Below, in pieces: positions 7,964 to 19,763 of a DNA stretch of 64,000 bases. The notes beneath the pieces were generated by a model that saw nothing but the letters and a program-made list of their open reading frames with translations, was not told the origin of the DNA and made no database searches. The position numbers and the translations under genes are program-made. The stretch covers positions 2,807,501-2,871,500 of the forward strand of contig NZ_CP060092.1 in assembly GCF_014217335.1 (NCBI RefSeq), in the 5' to 3' direction. The stretch comes from Teredinibacter purpureus. Its GTDB lineage: Bacteria; Pseudomonadota; Gammaproteobacteria; Pseudomonadales; Cellvibrionaceae. Each line of letters starts with the position of its first letter. Positions within the stretch are counted from its first letter, which is position 1.

Positions 7964-8941
7964 ATGTCTACGGAGGAGCGTGCGTGTTGTTATCAAGGGC
8001 CAAATGGAGAGCGTTGTGACGATACCGCCGAGCACGATGGTTTGTGCTATTGGCACGATGAATCTAAAAAAAAACGGGAGCCCGATCTTGTTGAACGTTT
8101 AGAGGCGCGCGCTAGGACAGGCAAACCCATGATTGGGTTTAGCCTACGCAATACCGATTTAACGAGTATTAACCTTGTTCGCCACGGTTCTTCTGAAGGA
8201 TATTGTTTGATCCATAGTGATCTATACCGCGCAGATTTAAAAAGCTCCCACCTTTTTAATATCGACCTAACCGGCACGTCTTTAATGAAGGCCAATCTTA
8301 CCAAAGCGAATTTGAATTGCTCCACTTTAAAAAATGCTAATTTACTGGGCGTAATATTAGAAGGCACTAAAATGGATAATGTCGCGTGGGATAATGCCGT
8401 AAGACAAGAAAAAATGGCATATGTAACCAAGAATGACCGAGAGCAGCAAAGCGACTACTTCGAGCAAGCCGAAGAAATATACCGAAATTTACGCCGTACA
8501 ACGGAATCACAAGGTTTATTTGAAAATGCTGGGCGATTCTTTCAAAGAGAAATGATAATGCGGCGCTACCAACTGCCTCGCTACAGCGCGCGCAGAATGC
8601 TCTCTAAGCTTGTAGATTTGTTTTGCGGTTATGGTGAAGAACCCTCTAGGGTTGTTAGCTTTTCATTGGCCATTATTTTTTCCTTTTCCGTTATTTATTT
8701 TTTGGCAGGTATTGCAGACGGTGCCGTTGAAGTGCAGTACTCCTCTGATCTATCGGTTAAACATAATGTCATCACGTTTTTTCAATCGCTTTATTTTAGC
8801 GTTGTCACGTTTACAACATTAGGCTATGGCGACTTGTCGCCGGTAGGGTTTACTCGAGCATTTGCGGCCATTGAAGCGTTTGTTGGCAGTTTTACGCTGG
8901 CGCTGTTTGTTGTGGTCTTTGTGAAAAAAATGACACGTTAA
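7964..8941 (+). CDS. Pentapeptide-repeat protein fused to a two-helix potassium-channel domain
   Basis: From the ATG at 7964, which has GGAGG 6 bases upstream, the protein has 325 residues; the open frame extends upstream but through the terminator region. Residues 8-31 hold a Cys/His cluster (Cys8, Cys9, Cys18, Cys28, His31; CYWHD) that looks like a small zinc site. Residues about 64-140 contain pentapeptide repeats (DLYRADLKSSHLFNIDLTGT). A helical linker (150-225) leads to TM1 (231-249), a pore loop with the K+ selectivity filter TTLGYGD at 284-290, and TM2 (300-320). This is the Ion_trans_2 fold. Likely a tetrameric K+-type channel gated by or anchored through its cytosolic part; ligand unknown. 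Confidence 0.82.
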   Translation: MSTEERACCYQGPNGERCDDTAEHDGLCYWHDESKKKREPDLVERLEARARTGKPMIGFSLRNTDLTSINLVRHGSSEGYCLIHSDLYRADLKSSHLFNIDLTGTSLMKANLTKANLNCSTLKNANLLGVILEGTKMDNVAWDNAVRQEKMAYVTKNDREQQSDYFEQAEEIYRNLRRTTESQGLFENAGRFFQREMIMRRYQLPRYSARRMLSKLVDLFCGYGEEPSRVVSFSLAIIFSFSVIYFLAGIADGAVEVQYSSDLSVKHNVITFFQSLYFSVVTFTTLGYGDLSPVGFTRAFAAIEAFVGSFTLALFVVVFVKKMTR

Positions 8942-8988
8942 ACCTACGGCCGTGTAACGATTGTTGTTTGCATACTATGAGGGGGACG

Positions 8989-9900
8989 TTATTCTGGTGC
9001 GGTAAACATTTCGTCGGGTGAAAACCACAACGTTTTATCGTGTAAGGGGGTATCTTTTGGAAGGGCATCATTGGTAAGTGTGTAGATAGTTCTATTGATG
9101 AGCTTGGAACGTCGAATATCTTCACCAAAATAGGCCATAAATAATTGTTGGAATGACCCGTCTTTATAGGCTTCGAGGAAGCCGCGTTCTAACGCTTGCG
9201 CCAGTAGTTCATTTTCGTTTGCCACAAAAAAGTAAAAGGCACTGGGATAATTCAGGGCAATATTATTATCAATAATCGTGTTCAAATTGTCGTTCGGGTT
9301 AGTTTCAATCAGATGTTTTTCGAGCCGTTCAATTTCATCCCATATTTCGATGATACCTCTTGGGAAGTAATCAATTCGCTTGTTTTGCAATAAATTATAA
9401 ATGCCCTTCCAATTGTAAGAGGTTCGCACGTTAAAATGATGATTTTTAAGAATAGCGGTATCCGGCCAGTCGTGACCTTGTCCGGCTTTAAGTGCCTTTA
9501 ATGTGTTAATACTGTTGATTGAGGAAAAAAGTTCGGCATTGTCTTGATGGATCATCAGCAATCGCCAGCCGATTAAACCACGGAAAATCGGTACTCGAAT
9601 GGGCCGTACCTGTTCTTCTCGCGCGGTATCGGTATGCATCCAGGTGACGTGAAAGCGGCCCTCTTTTAAGTAACGGATATTACGCGTAGTGGGCACCGGT
9701 GGAATGGGCACCGCCTCTAACAGGAAAGGCTGCCCAGATTTTGTCAGAGCTAGTTGCAGTAGATCAACAAAGTATTCGAACCGGTGGGTATACACTCGGT
9801 CTTCGGGCACCACAATATGACGCACTAGTAATACGTCGTTAGTGGGTTCTGCAGTGTTGTGTGTGTCAGCGTGTGCGAGTACGGGCACTAAAACGAACAT
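8989..9900 (-). CDS. Periplasmic solute-binding-like protein (SBP_bac_3 type), orphan; paralogue of the protein at 23263
   Basis: About 303 residues. The visible N-terminus MFVLVPVLAHA looks like the end of a signal peptide without its basic start. The frame stays open upstream to a stop at 10006-10008 with no ATG, so a non-ATG start is possible. The mature part resembles type II periplasmic binding proteins of the amino-acid class: FRGLIGWRLLMI, GHDWPDTAIL, RIDYFPRGIIEIWDE, IALNYPSAFYFFVANEN and DGSFQQLFMAYFGE. It is clearly homologous to the plus-strand protein at 23263-24231. There are no permease or ATPase genes nearby, so it is probably not part of a complete ABC importer here; a sensory or redox role is possible. 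Ligand unknown. Confidence 0.7.
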   Translation of the reverse strand: MFVLVPVLAHADTHNTAEPTNDVLLVRHIVVPEDRVYTHRFEYFVDLLQLALTKSGQPFLLEAVPIPPVPTTRNIRYLKEGRFHVTWMHTDTAREEQVRPIRVPIFRGLIGWRLLMIHQDNAELFSSINSINTLKALKAGQGHDWPDTAILKNHHFNVRTSYNWKGIYNLLQNKRIDYFPRGIIEIWDEIERLEKHLIETNPNDNLNTIIDNNIALNYPSAFYFFVANENELLAQALERGFLEAYKDGSFQQLFMAYFGEDIRRSKLINRTIYTLTNDALPKDTPLHDKTLWFSPDEMFTAPE

Positions 9901-12677
<2,777 letters not shown>

Positions 12678-12691
12678 AACCGCTAGACGAG

Positions 12692-12731
12692 CCCCTGAAA
12701 GCTTTTTAATTTGAAGGTTTCAGGGGTTTTT
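12692..12731 (+). terminator. Terminator of katG
   Basis: CCCCTGAAA (12692-12700) pairs perfectly with TTTCAGGGG (12718-12726) around a 17-base loop, followed by TTTTT. It begins 14 bases after the katG stop codon. Confidence 0.85.
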
Positions 12732-12801
12732 AATGTGTTGGGTTACTTAGGTTTTGGTCAGAACGTTGTAACGCTGATTGAGTCTTAAGGTAGGGGGAGT
12801 A

Positions 12802-13332
12802 TTACGGTGCTCCGAGCGTATCGAAAGCGGCCTTTAGTTTCTGATTAATGTCGTCGTTGGTAATGCGTTTTTCCTCACTACTAAAATTATCGAAGAATGT
12901 AGGAACAGAAAGGCTCGCTTTAAGTTGTCCACCGAAGTAGGGCGCTGACTTACCCGCTGCTTCAAGTACATTTTTGGCGCCGCCGGGCCCTGGCGATGTT
13001 GCCAGTAATACCATGGGTTTGTTTTGAAATACTTTTGGGTTAATACGGGACATCCAATCGAAGATGTTTTTGTAGGCAGCGGAGTATGAACCGTTGTGTT
13101 CCGCGTATGAAATAATAAGCGCGTCGGAAGTTCCAATTCTCTCAAATAATTGCAGTGCAAGTTGCGGTATTCCCCCCTCCATTTCCTTATCGACACTAAA
13201 AATGGGCAATTCATAATCGCGCAAATCGATTACCTCACATTCGTGTAATGGGAGCAAAGTAACGCTATAGCGGATTAATTGTTTGTTGATGGATTTGGCG
13301 CTACTGCTGGCAGCAAAGGCGAGAATTTTCAT
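12802..13332 (-). CDS. NAD(P)H-dependent FMN reductase (flavodoxin-like fold)
   Basis: A 176-residue flavodoxin-fold reductase of the NADPH-dependent FMN reductase family. The phosphate-binding loop is near the start (FAASSSAKSINKQL, 6-19), followed by DLRDYELPIF (36-45). The flavin-contact stretch is YAEHNGSYSAAYKNIFDWMSR (about 76-96), where most relatives have PEYNGS; the conserved middle is LLATSPGPGGAKNVL. It reduces flavins or quinones and may help against oxidative stress. It converges on katG and is separated from it by the katG terminator. Cytoplasmic; specific substrate unknown. Confidence 0.82.
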   Translation of the reverse strand: MKILAFAASSSAKSINKQLIRYSVTLLPLHECEVIDLRDYELPIFSVDKEMEGGIPQLALQLFERIGTSDALIISYAEHNGSYSAAYKNIFDWMSRINPKVFQNKPMVLLATSPGPGGAKNVLEAAGKSAPYFGGQLKASLSVPTFFDNFSSEEKRITNDDINQKLKAAFDTLGAP

Positions 13333-13914
13333 CGTATGGTTGCCCTGTCGTTAGTAATTTTTGTATGCTTAAATGAGAAGTATTTAAGCATATTACGTCG
13401 TTTTAGGTATTCGTGCTTCCTTCTTCAATCTTAGCGCCCAATTTTACGTAATGTAAGTTTAGGTGTTCAAACGGGCTACGATTACTGCTGCTCGTTAATC
13501 TAATGATAGGGGTACATTTTCTTGGTTTAATTGTCGTGGAGGGCGGGGGGTATAGTACGCACCTGTATGAGTGAAGGTTAATTATGCGTTATTGCGATAG
13601 CCATGGGCCTGTTTTGGACGCTGGCTTTGTAATGAAAGACTATTCTCGCTAACGCAATCAGGATGATTTTCGTGCCTTCCTTGTTGTATGCGTTACTCAT
13701 CTACCCTTGTTAAAGTTGTTCTATCGGTCGTGCACGCCAGAGGCTTTATAGCGGCCAATAAATGTACGAGGTAGGCAGCGTTCTACACGATGGTAATGCC
13801 GTTTTTCGCGCGATGACATTGAGCTGACAATTTCATTGCTAAACTGATCCATGACGAAACGGATCATTGTCAGATTTCTTAGGGATACACCACTTACAAT
13901 TAAAAGGCATTCGC
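13333..13914. other. Intergenic region upstream of the GH3 gene, with nested inverted repeats
   Basis: About 580 bases without a supported gene. Close to the GH3 start, TGACAAT (13825-13831) is repeated inverted as ATTGTCA (13866-13872). Within this, TGATCC (13845-13850) is inverted as GGATCA (13861-13866). The nested dyads lie 43-90 bases before the preferred ATG and may be an operator or leader structure. The remainder shows nothing recognisable. Confidence 0.4.
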
Positions 13915-16161
13915 ATGTTATCGAGCCGACTCCATACTTTAGTGTTATTCACACTTATAGGCGTTTTTTCTTCGTTTGTTCAAGCCAATCGCTATGAGGC
14001 AGAACTTGATGCGTTACTGGCTAAAATGACGCTGGCCGAAAAAATAGGACAAATGAACCAATACAACGGTTTTTGGGACGCAACGGGCCCGCAGCCAGAC
14101 GAGGGCGATGCGAAGAAAAAATACGAACATTTGCGCGAAGGCTTAGTTGGTTCGGTTTTAAATGTGTCTGGTTATGAGCGAGTGCGCGAGCTTCAATCAT
14201 TTGTGGTTAATGAAAGCCGTTTAGGTATACCGCTAATCTTTGGTCTTGATGTGATTCATGGCCATAAAACCATTTTCCCTATACCGCTGGCCGAATCCGC
14301 AAGCTGGGATATGGAAGCGATTGAGCGTTCTGCCCGATTAGCGGCAATAGAATCATCTGCGCAGGGTATTAATTGGACGTTCGCGCCTATGGTCGATATT
14401 TCCGAAGATGCGCGTTGGGGGCGAGTGGCAGAAGGCGCAGGTGAAGATCCCTACTTGGGGCAGCATATTGCCGTTGCGCGAGTCAATGGGTTTCAGGGGG
14501 ATGATTTATCGGCGGTTGATACTATAGCGGCCTGCGCAAAACATTTTGCGGGGTATGGTTTTGCCGAAGGTGGGCGTGATTACAACCGTGTCGACGTTAG
14601 CCCGTATACGTTACACAATACTATTCTTCCTCCGTTCGAAGCCGCCGTAAAAGCGGATGTTAAAACAATCATGAATGCGTTTAATACATTAAATGGTATA
14701 CCTGCATCGGGCTCTGAATATTTACAGCGTGATATATTAAAAGGTAAGTGGGGCTTCCAAGGTTTTGTTGTATCGGATTGGGCATCGATTAAAGAAATGG
14801 TTGACCATAGTTTTGCGACTAATAATGAGCATGCCGCGGCGCTAGCGGTTAAAGCCGGTTCAGATATGGATATGGAAGGTTATGCCTATGTGAATCATTT
14901 GGAATCGTTAGTAAGAGAAGGCAAAGTTGATGAAAAGCTCATCGATGATGCCGCTCGCAGAATATTGCGAGTGAAAATGGAATTGGGTTTGTTTGAAGAT
15001 CCTTATAAATATACGGATAAAACACGAGAAGCAGAGGCTCTCTATCATCCATCACATTTAGCCGCTGCGCGAGATATGGCTAAACGTTCAATAGTATTGC
15101 TAAAGAACGAAAAGCGTCTTTTACCGTTGAATAAAAACCAGCAAAAAATAGCTGTTATTGGGCCGCTTGCTGCGGATAATAATAGTGTGTTGGGTACGTG
15201 GCGTGTTTCTTCCGACGATCATTCAGCCGTGTCTTTGGTGGATGGATTAAAACAATATTCCAATCACTTTACCTACGAACAGGGCGTAAAGTTCAGCATT
15301 GGCGAAGAAGCATTCTCTCAGCATATTATTGCCAATACCACGGATCGAACGGGTATCGCCGAGGCTGTGGCGCTGGCAAAAGAATCGGATGTAGTGGTGA
15401 TGATGTTAGGTGAGCATGGTTTTCAGTCCGGTGAAGGTCGAAGTCGTTCAAACATTCAATTGCCAGGGTTGCAGCAAGAGTTGCTAGAAGAAGTTTATGC
15501 CGCAAATAACAATATTATATTGCTCGTCGCTAGTGGTCGGCCGTTAGATTTAAGCTGGGCAGATGCGCATATTCCAACGATTGTTCAAACATGGCAGCTG
15601 GGTACTGAGAGCGGTAATGCGATCGCCGATGTGTTGTTTGGGGAGTATAACCCCAGTGGCAAGTTACCTATGAGTTTTCCTCGTAATGTTGGGCAACTTC
15701 CTACGACCTATCGTCAGTTGAGTACTGGGCGTAGTACGCCGAAAGACAATGTGTTTTGGTCGCACTACACAGATATTGAAAGTGACCCGTTGTATCCCTT
15801 TGGTCATGGGTTAAGTTATACCGATTTTAAATACTCGAAGCTAAAAGTAAAAACGTTAAAGGATAACCGCGTAAAGATTAGTGTGAAGGTTAAAAATACG
15901 GGAAAATATGAGGGTGAAGAGGTTGTACAGCTTTACCTTCGTGATCGAGTGGCTTCTACGGTGCGGCCAGTAAAAGAATTGAAAGGTTTCAAAAAAATAC
16001 TCCTCTCTGCTGGAGAATCTCAGAAAGTTGAATTTGTTCTAACCGAAAAAGAGATGGGCTTTTACAATGCCAAAGGCGAGTTTTTACTTGAAGATGGCGA
16101 CTTTGATGTAATGGTAGGGGGTGGTTCTATCGACGGTTTAACGGATAGGTTTACGTTATAG
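13915..16161 (+). CDS. Secreted GH3 beta-glucosidase (BglX-like)
   Basis: From the ATG at 13915 (AAGG 8 bases upstream) the protein has 748 residues and a clear signal peptide cleaved after FVQA (residue 24). A longer frame from 13867 would bury the signal peptide, so I reject it. The GH3 TIM-barrel domain runs to about 345. KHFAGYG is at 209-215 and the nucleophile is Asp288 in GFVVSDWAS. The alpha/beta sandwich follows with candidate acid/base Glu in LGEHGFQSGEGRSRS, and a fibronectin III-like C-terminal domain (KVKNTGKYEGEEVVQLYLRD) ends the protein. It probably hydrolyses cello- or xylo-oligosaccharides in the periplasm. It is flanked by a terminator. Confidence 0.93.
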   Translation: MLSSRLHTLVLFTLIGVFSSFVQANRYEAELDALLAKMTLAEKIGQMNQYNGFWDATGPQPDEGDAKKKYEHLREGLVGSVLNVSGYERVRELQSFVVNESRLGIPLIFGLDVIHGHKTIFPIPLAESASWDMEAIERSARLAAIESSAQGINWTFAPMVDISEDARWGRVAEGAGEDPYLGQHIAVARVNGFQGDDLSAVDTIAACAKHFAGYGFAEGGRDYNRVDVSPYTLHNTILPPFEAAVKADVKTIMNAFNTLNGIPASGSEYLQRDILKGKWGFQGFVVSDWASIKEMVDHSFATNNEHAAALAVKAGSDMDMEGYAYVNHLESLVREGKVDEKLIDDAARRILRVKMELGLFEDPYKYTDKTREAEALYHPSHLAAARDMAKRSIVLLKNEKRLLPLNKNQQKIAVIGPLAADNNSVLGTWRVSSDDHSAVSLVDGLKQYSNHFTYEQGVKFSIGEEAFSQHIIANTTDRTGIAEAVALAKESDVVVMMLGEHGFQSGEGRSRSNIQLPGLQQELLEEVYAANNNIILLVASGRPLDLSWADAHIPTIVQTWQLGTESGNAIADVLFGEYNPSGKLPMSFPRNVGQLPTTYRQLSTGRSTPKDNVFWSHYTDIESDPLYPFGHGLSYTDFKYSKLKVKTLKDNRVKISVKVKNTGKYEGEEVVQLYLRDRVASTVRPVKELKGFKKILLSAGESQKVEFVLTEKEMGFYNAKGEFLLEDGDFDVMVGGGSIDGLTDRFTL

Positions 16162-16203
16162 CGGTATTACGTTTATAGCGTCTTAGGTTGACATTAATCG
16201 TTA

Positions 16204-16228
16204 CCCGTTCGAATTTGAACGGGGTTTT
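16204..16228 (+). terminator. Probable terminator of the GH3 gene
   Basis: CCCGTTC (16204-16210) pairs with GAACGGG (16217-16223) around a 6-base loop, followed by GTTTTG. It lies about 40 bases after the GH3 stop. The T run is short. Confidence 0.55.
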
Positions 16229-16264
16229 GCAATGAAAACTTAAAACGCTCAGTTTATTAGAGCC

Positions 16265-16613
16265 ATGGATGGCTCAATTTCCCAACAAAATAACGGTGAT
16301 GGTACTGTTTTGGGTGCGGTCACGGGTTTGATAGGGAGCCCGTGCTTGGAAGGGCAGGCTTACGAAGGTGGTAGTTGCAGCGGGGCAGCAAGTGATTAGG
16401 GCTGGGCACAGGCCCTTGCAGGTACCGAATACCTTAAATGGCACCGGTGGCTTTGCCGGATACAGTGATTGGCGTGTCCCTAATATTAAAAAAATACTGT
16501 CGATTATAGAAGTGCCTTGCTCCTCCCCATCGATTAACAGTGATCGCTTTCTTGCGGCCTCTATCGGTAACTACTGGACGGGACAGTCTGGTTGGGCCGT
16601 GTACCGACAGTAG
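16265..16613 (+). pseudogene. Remnant of a DUF1566 (Lcl C-terminal-like) domain gene
   Basis: Two frames together reconstruct a DUF1566 domain. From 16265, frame one gives NNGDGTVLGAVTGL and CLEGQAYEGGSC, then an in-frame TAG at 16397-16399, then GWAQALAG. Near 16430 the reading moves by +1 into a frame giving NGTGGFAGYSDWRVPNIKK, SIIEVPCSSPSIN and GNYWTGQSG, ending at 16613. Intact relatives read ...DWRLPNIKEL.SI... and ...YWSS. The signature is unmistakable but broken by one stop and one frameshift, and no signal peptide precedes it. The intact gene was probably an exported or lipid-anchored protein of unknown function. Confidence 0.75.
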
Positions 16614-16771
16614 TTGTTTTGTCTTCTAATCTCTAGCGAGTGTATTAATTTGGGCTCGTGCCTTACTCTTCAGTGTGTTTTATCATAAGCGCCTTAGTAA
16701 GGGTAGAGGTGCTAGGCACGGATAGAATTTTTCCGTGCGTAGATTGGCATGCAGTTTTATAAAGAGCGCGA

Positions 16772-18586
16772 TTAAACGTTTAATGTGTGAGGTTGAGTAA
16801 ACGCAACCATATCCTCTAAGGGAAGCGGTTTGGCAATGAGAAAGCCCTGCATTCCATCTACGCCGATTCGCGTTAGAACGTTAAGGTCCTCTTCTCGTTC
16901 AATACCTTCAGCAATTACCTTTATATTCATGTGTTTCGCCATTTCTACAATGCCCGATACAAGCGCTTGATGGCGAGGTTGCGTGTCTATTTGTTGAATT
17001 AAAAATTGATCGAGTTTCAATAGGTCAATATCAAGGCTTAGCAGGTGAGTTAGGGATGAAAAGCCTGTACCGTAATCATCTAGCGCAATGGTGATCCCCT
17101 CACGGCGTAGCCGATCAAACTGGTCTTTACAATCGTCTGCTTTGTTAATGATTTGGCGTTCTGTGAGTTCGAGGCACACTTTGGTTGCGGGTAGTCGAAA
17201 TTCATGTAGCCAGTGTAGAAATAGATCGCAAAAATGTGGGTGCTCCAGTTGTGAGGCGCACACATTGATAGAGATAGTTCCGATTGATTTCTTGAGCGTG
17301 TTCAAATGATGTAGGAGCGTCGCCGATTTTTGAACGACCAACCGTGTTATATCGTTAATTACTGGTGAGCGTTCGGCGAGGTTGATGAAGTCGTCAGGAG
17401 GCACGCTACCTAACTCCGGTGAATGCCAGCGTACTAGCGCTTCTACCGAAAGAGAATTATTGTTTGTAAATAGCAGAGGCTGAAAGACTACGTCGAACTC
17501 TGCGTTGCTCGTGGCTTTTCCTAAGCACTGCTCAATGCGGTGTACGCGGGAAAACTGTTCTGCCATGCTTTCGGTAAAAAAACAAACATTACTTGATGTG
17601 GCATTCTTAGCTTCGTACATTGCAAAGTCGGCATTTTTAAGAAGAAGATCTAGGCTGTCTGACTCAGGGTAAAACGCTACGCCTATGCTTGTGCGCATCA
17701 TAAGTTGACTGCCTTCGATGACAAAAGGGGAGGCAAAGGCCTGTTCCAGCCGTGTCAATAGTGGATAGACCTCATTATCGTAGTGGAGAAGATCCGTTAG
17801 CACGACAAATTCATCGCCGCCCAGCCGTGCGAGTAAGTCTGAGTCGCGCACCTCTTGTTCCAATCGGTTTGCGAGTTGTTTTAATAGTTCATCTCCTACT
17901 AGGTGGCCGTAGCTGTCGTTGACCTTTTTAAAACCATTGAGATCGAAAAACAATAGGGCCACGCTCATTTTATGGCGTTTAGCGCGAAAAATAACACGGT
18001 TACCTGCTTCGTGAAGATAGGTGCGATTAGGGAGGCCGGTTAAAGGGTCGTGTTTACTTTGTGCCTCTAACTGCATATTTCGGTAGGCGGAATCTTCCAG
18101 TGCATGGCGTAACTGTTGTTCTATTAGTTTGCGCTCTCTTGCGTAATAGAGACTGCGGGAGAGCATGTCTGGCGTAATATCATTTTTGGAAAGGTAGTCT
18201 TGAGCGCCGTTATGTAAGGCCTCTACCGCTACGTCAAAATTATCTTGGCCAGTAAGAACTACAATCGGTAGGTCTGGAAACCGGAGGCCTAGCTCGGAAA
18301 TATTCACCACTCCTGATCGATCCGGCAAATCCATGTCGAGTATTAAAACTTCAAAAGAGCCATTGGCCAGCGTTTCGGTGATTTTCTCAAAGCGATCGAC
18401 GCACACAATATGACATTTTCCATCAAAGGCTTGGCTAAGCATTTCTTTTACCAGTGCTTCGTCTGCGGGGTTATCTTCCACCATCAGAAAAACGTGCTGG
18501 TAGGTGCTCTCGTGTGATCGTTCGAAATCTGTCGCAGTAGCCGCAAGTGCTGTTTTCATACGATGATCCCTTCTGTGATTGTTCAT
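16772..18586 (-). CDS. Response regulator with GGDEF and EAL domains (c-di-GMP turnover)
   Basis: A 604-residue cytoplasmic protein. The receiver domain (about 31-150) has acidic residues VEDN and phospho-acceptor Asp84 (ILDMDLPD). The diguanylate cyclase domain has an intact GGDEF at 256-260. The EAL phosphodiesterase domain has EAL at 382-384, ELTERQ (473-478), DDYGTGFSS (503-511) and EGIE, so metal-binding residues appear complete. Both catalytic domains look potentially active, the EAL more clearly. Its start overlaps the stop of the upstream kinase gene by 4 bases (ATGA). It is the last gene of the six-gene sensory operon and the most likely output, changing c-di-GMP in response to phosphorylation. 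Confidence 0.9.
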   Translation of the reverse strand: MNNHRRDHRMKTALAATATDFERSHESTYQHVFLMVEDNPADEALVKEMLSQAFDGKCHIVCVDRFEKITETLANGSFEVLILDMDLPDRSGVVNISELGLRFPDLPIVVLTGQDNFDVAVEALHNGAQDYLSKNDITPDMLSRSLYYARERKLIEQQLRHALEDSAYRNMQLEAQSKHDPLTGLPNRTYLHEAGNRVIFRAKRHKMSVALLFFDLNGFKKVNDSYGHLVGDELLKQLANRLEQEVRDSDLLARLGGDEFVVLTDLLHYDNEVYPLLTRLEQAFASPFVIEGSQLMMRTSIGVAFYPESDSLDLLLKNADFAMYEAKNATSSNVCFFTESMAEQFSRVHRIEQCLGKATSNAEFDVVFQPLLFTNNNSLSVEALVRWHSPELGSVPPDDFINLAERSPVINDITRLVVQKSATLLHHLNTLKKSIGTISINVCASQLEHPHFCDLFLHWLHEFRLPATKVCLELTERQIINKADDCKDQFDRLRREGITIALDDYGTGFSSLTHLLSLDIDLLKLDQFLIQQIDTQPRHQALVSGIVEMAKHMNIKVIAEGIEREEDLNVLTRIGVDGMQGFLIAKPLPLEDMVAFTQPHTLNV

Positions 18587-19320
18587 GCTTGCGCCAATGT
18601 GCAGGTTATACAGAGACCACCTAAAGGGGATGAGCTAAATTCTAGGTGACCACCGTGCAGTTGTGTAATGCGTTCACAATAGCCGAGCCCCATACCAATA
18701 CCGGGGTATTCTTCTTGCCTGTTTAGCCGTTTAAACGGGCGGCTTAGCTCAATCCAATGCTTCTCGTTAACGCCTATACCATTGTCTTCCACACAAATGG
18801 TTATGGTGTTTGGGGTGTTGTCGATACGTATGCGAATCTGCGGCGGTATGTCTGTTGTGGGTGAATGAAACTTTAAAGCATTCTCCAGTACACAGTAAAA
18901 ATATAATTGCCATTGTTCTGCATCGCCGTTTATCTCACAGGCGCTTGGCACATAGTCTATGGTTGCGTTGGTTTCCAGCAGTTGGGGTTGCAGTTTGCGT
19001 AGGGCCAATTGCAGTGCTTCGTCTATAGTAAAAGGCTTTAACGTTTCTCTATGGGTTTCTAGTCGAGAGTACTGTAGTAACGCGGCAATCATACTTTGTG
19101 CCTGTTCGCCATTTTCCTGAATTAACTGGAGCCAGTAGCGTTCCTTATCATTTAGTTTGGCGTCAAGATTACGTGATAGAAGAAGTGAAAACTGTACGAC
19201 TGCACGCAAGGGTGCTCCCATGTCGTGAGATAAGCCGTAGATTAGCTGTTGAAGATTCTGTTGCGGGTGTTCGAGGGGTTGGTCTTTTTCAATGTTTATG
19301 ATAACCGACATGTTAGTCAC
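18583..19320 (-). CDS. Soluble histidine kinase without sensor domain
   Basis: A 245-residue kinase core. The H box is YGLSHDMGAPLRAV with phospho-acceptor His32, the N box YCVLENALKFH, the G1 box DNGIGV and the G2 box GIGMGLGY. There is no membrane segment or PAS domain, so its input must come from a partner, for example the adjacent receiver proteins. The sequence belongs to the same phytochrome-like kinase class as the larger kinase upstream in the operon. It overlaps the preceding receiver gene by 8 bases and the following receiver-GGDEF-EAL gene by 4 bases. It may act as the second kinase of a relay, or it may reverse phosphorylation. Confidence 0.88.
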   Translation of the reverse strand: MTNMSVIINIEKDQPLEHPQQNLQQLIYGLSHDMGAPLRAVVQFSLLLSRNLDAKLNDKERYWLQLIQENGEQAQSMIAALLQYSRLETHRETLKPFTIDEALQLALRKLQPQLLETNATIDYVPSACEINGDAEQWQLYFYCVLENALKFHSPTTDIPPQIRIRIDNTPNTITICVEDNGIGVNEKHWIELSRPFKRLNRQEEYPGIGMGLGYCERITQLHGGHLEFSSSPLGGLCITCTLAQA

Positions 19321-19750
19321 CCTTCATTGGTAGGCGTACAATTTCAATCCAGAAATGTTCTATCATTTGTATCACTTTGATAAAATCGTCGAGCTGTACC
19401 GGTTTGGTGATAAAACAATTGGCGTGTAGGTTGTAGGCGTGCTGAATGTCGGTGGCGGCTTCTGAACTAGAGAGTACAACAACGGGGATTTTACCCAGCG
19501 TATCGTCTTGCTTTATGGCCTTGAGTACCTCGCGCCCGTCAATTTTTGGGAGGTTTAAATCCAATAGAATTATATCTGGGCTGTTAATGTTAAAGTAGAC
19601 ACCACGTTTGTATAGGTAGTTTAGAGCTTCTTCCCCATCAGTTACCACATCCAGCTGGTTATTGAGTTTTCCGAAATTAATTAACCCTTCGCGCGTTAGT
19701 TCTACATCGCCAGGGTTGTCTTCTATAAGCAATATATTGATTGAACCCAT
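19313..19750 (-). CDS. Single-domain response regulator (Rcp1-like)
   Basis: A 145-residue receiver with no output domain. The acidic pocket is IEDN (9-12), the phospho-acceptor Asp64 in LLDLNLPKIDG, the switch residues are in VVLSSSEAATD, and the conserved Lys is in FITKPVQ. It resembles the small response regulators that pair with phytochrome-type kinases. It starts 13 bases after the end of its paralogue upstream and overlaps the downstream kinase gene by 8 bases. With no DNA-binding domain it should act by phosphotransfer or protein contact. Confidence 0.9.
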   Translation of the reverse strand: MGSINILLIEDNPGDVELTREGLINFGKLNNQLDVVTDGEEALNYLYKRGVYFNINSPDIILLDLNLPKIDGREVLKAIKQDDTLGKIPVVVLSSSEAATDIQHAYNLHANCFITKPVQLDDFIKVIQMIEHFWIEIVRLPMKGD

Positions 19751-19763
19751 GATACCGTTATCC

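Noticed and set aside
16716..16738. Hairpin GCACGGA...TCCGTGC after the six-gene operon
   Set aside because: The stem is good but no T run follows on the minus strand, so it was not called a terminator.
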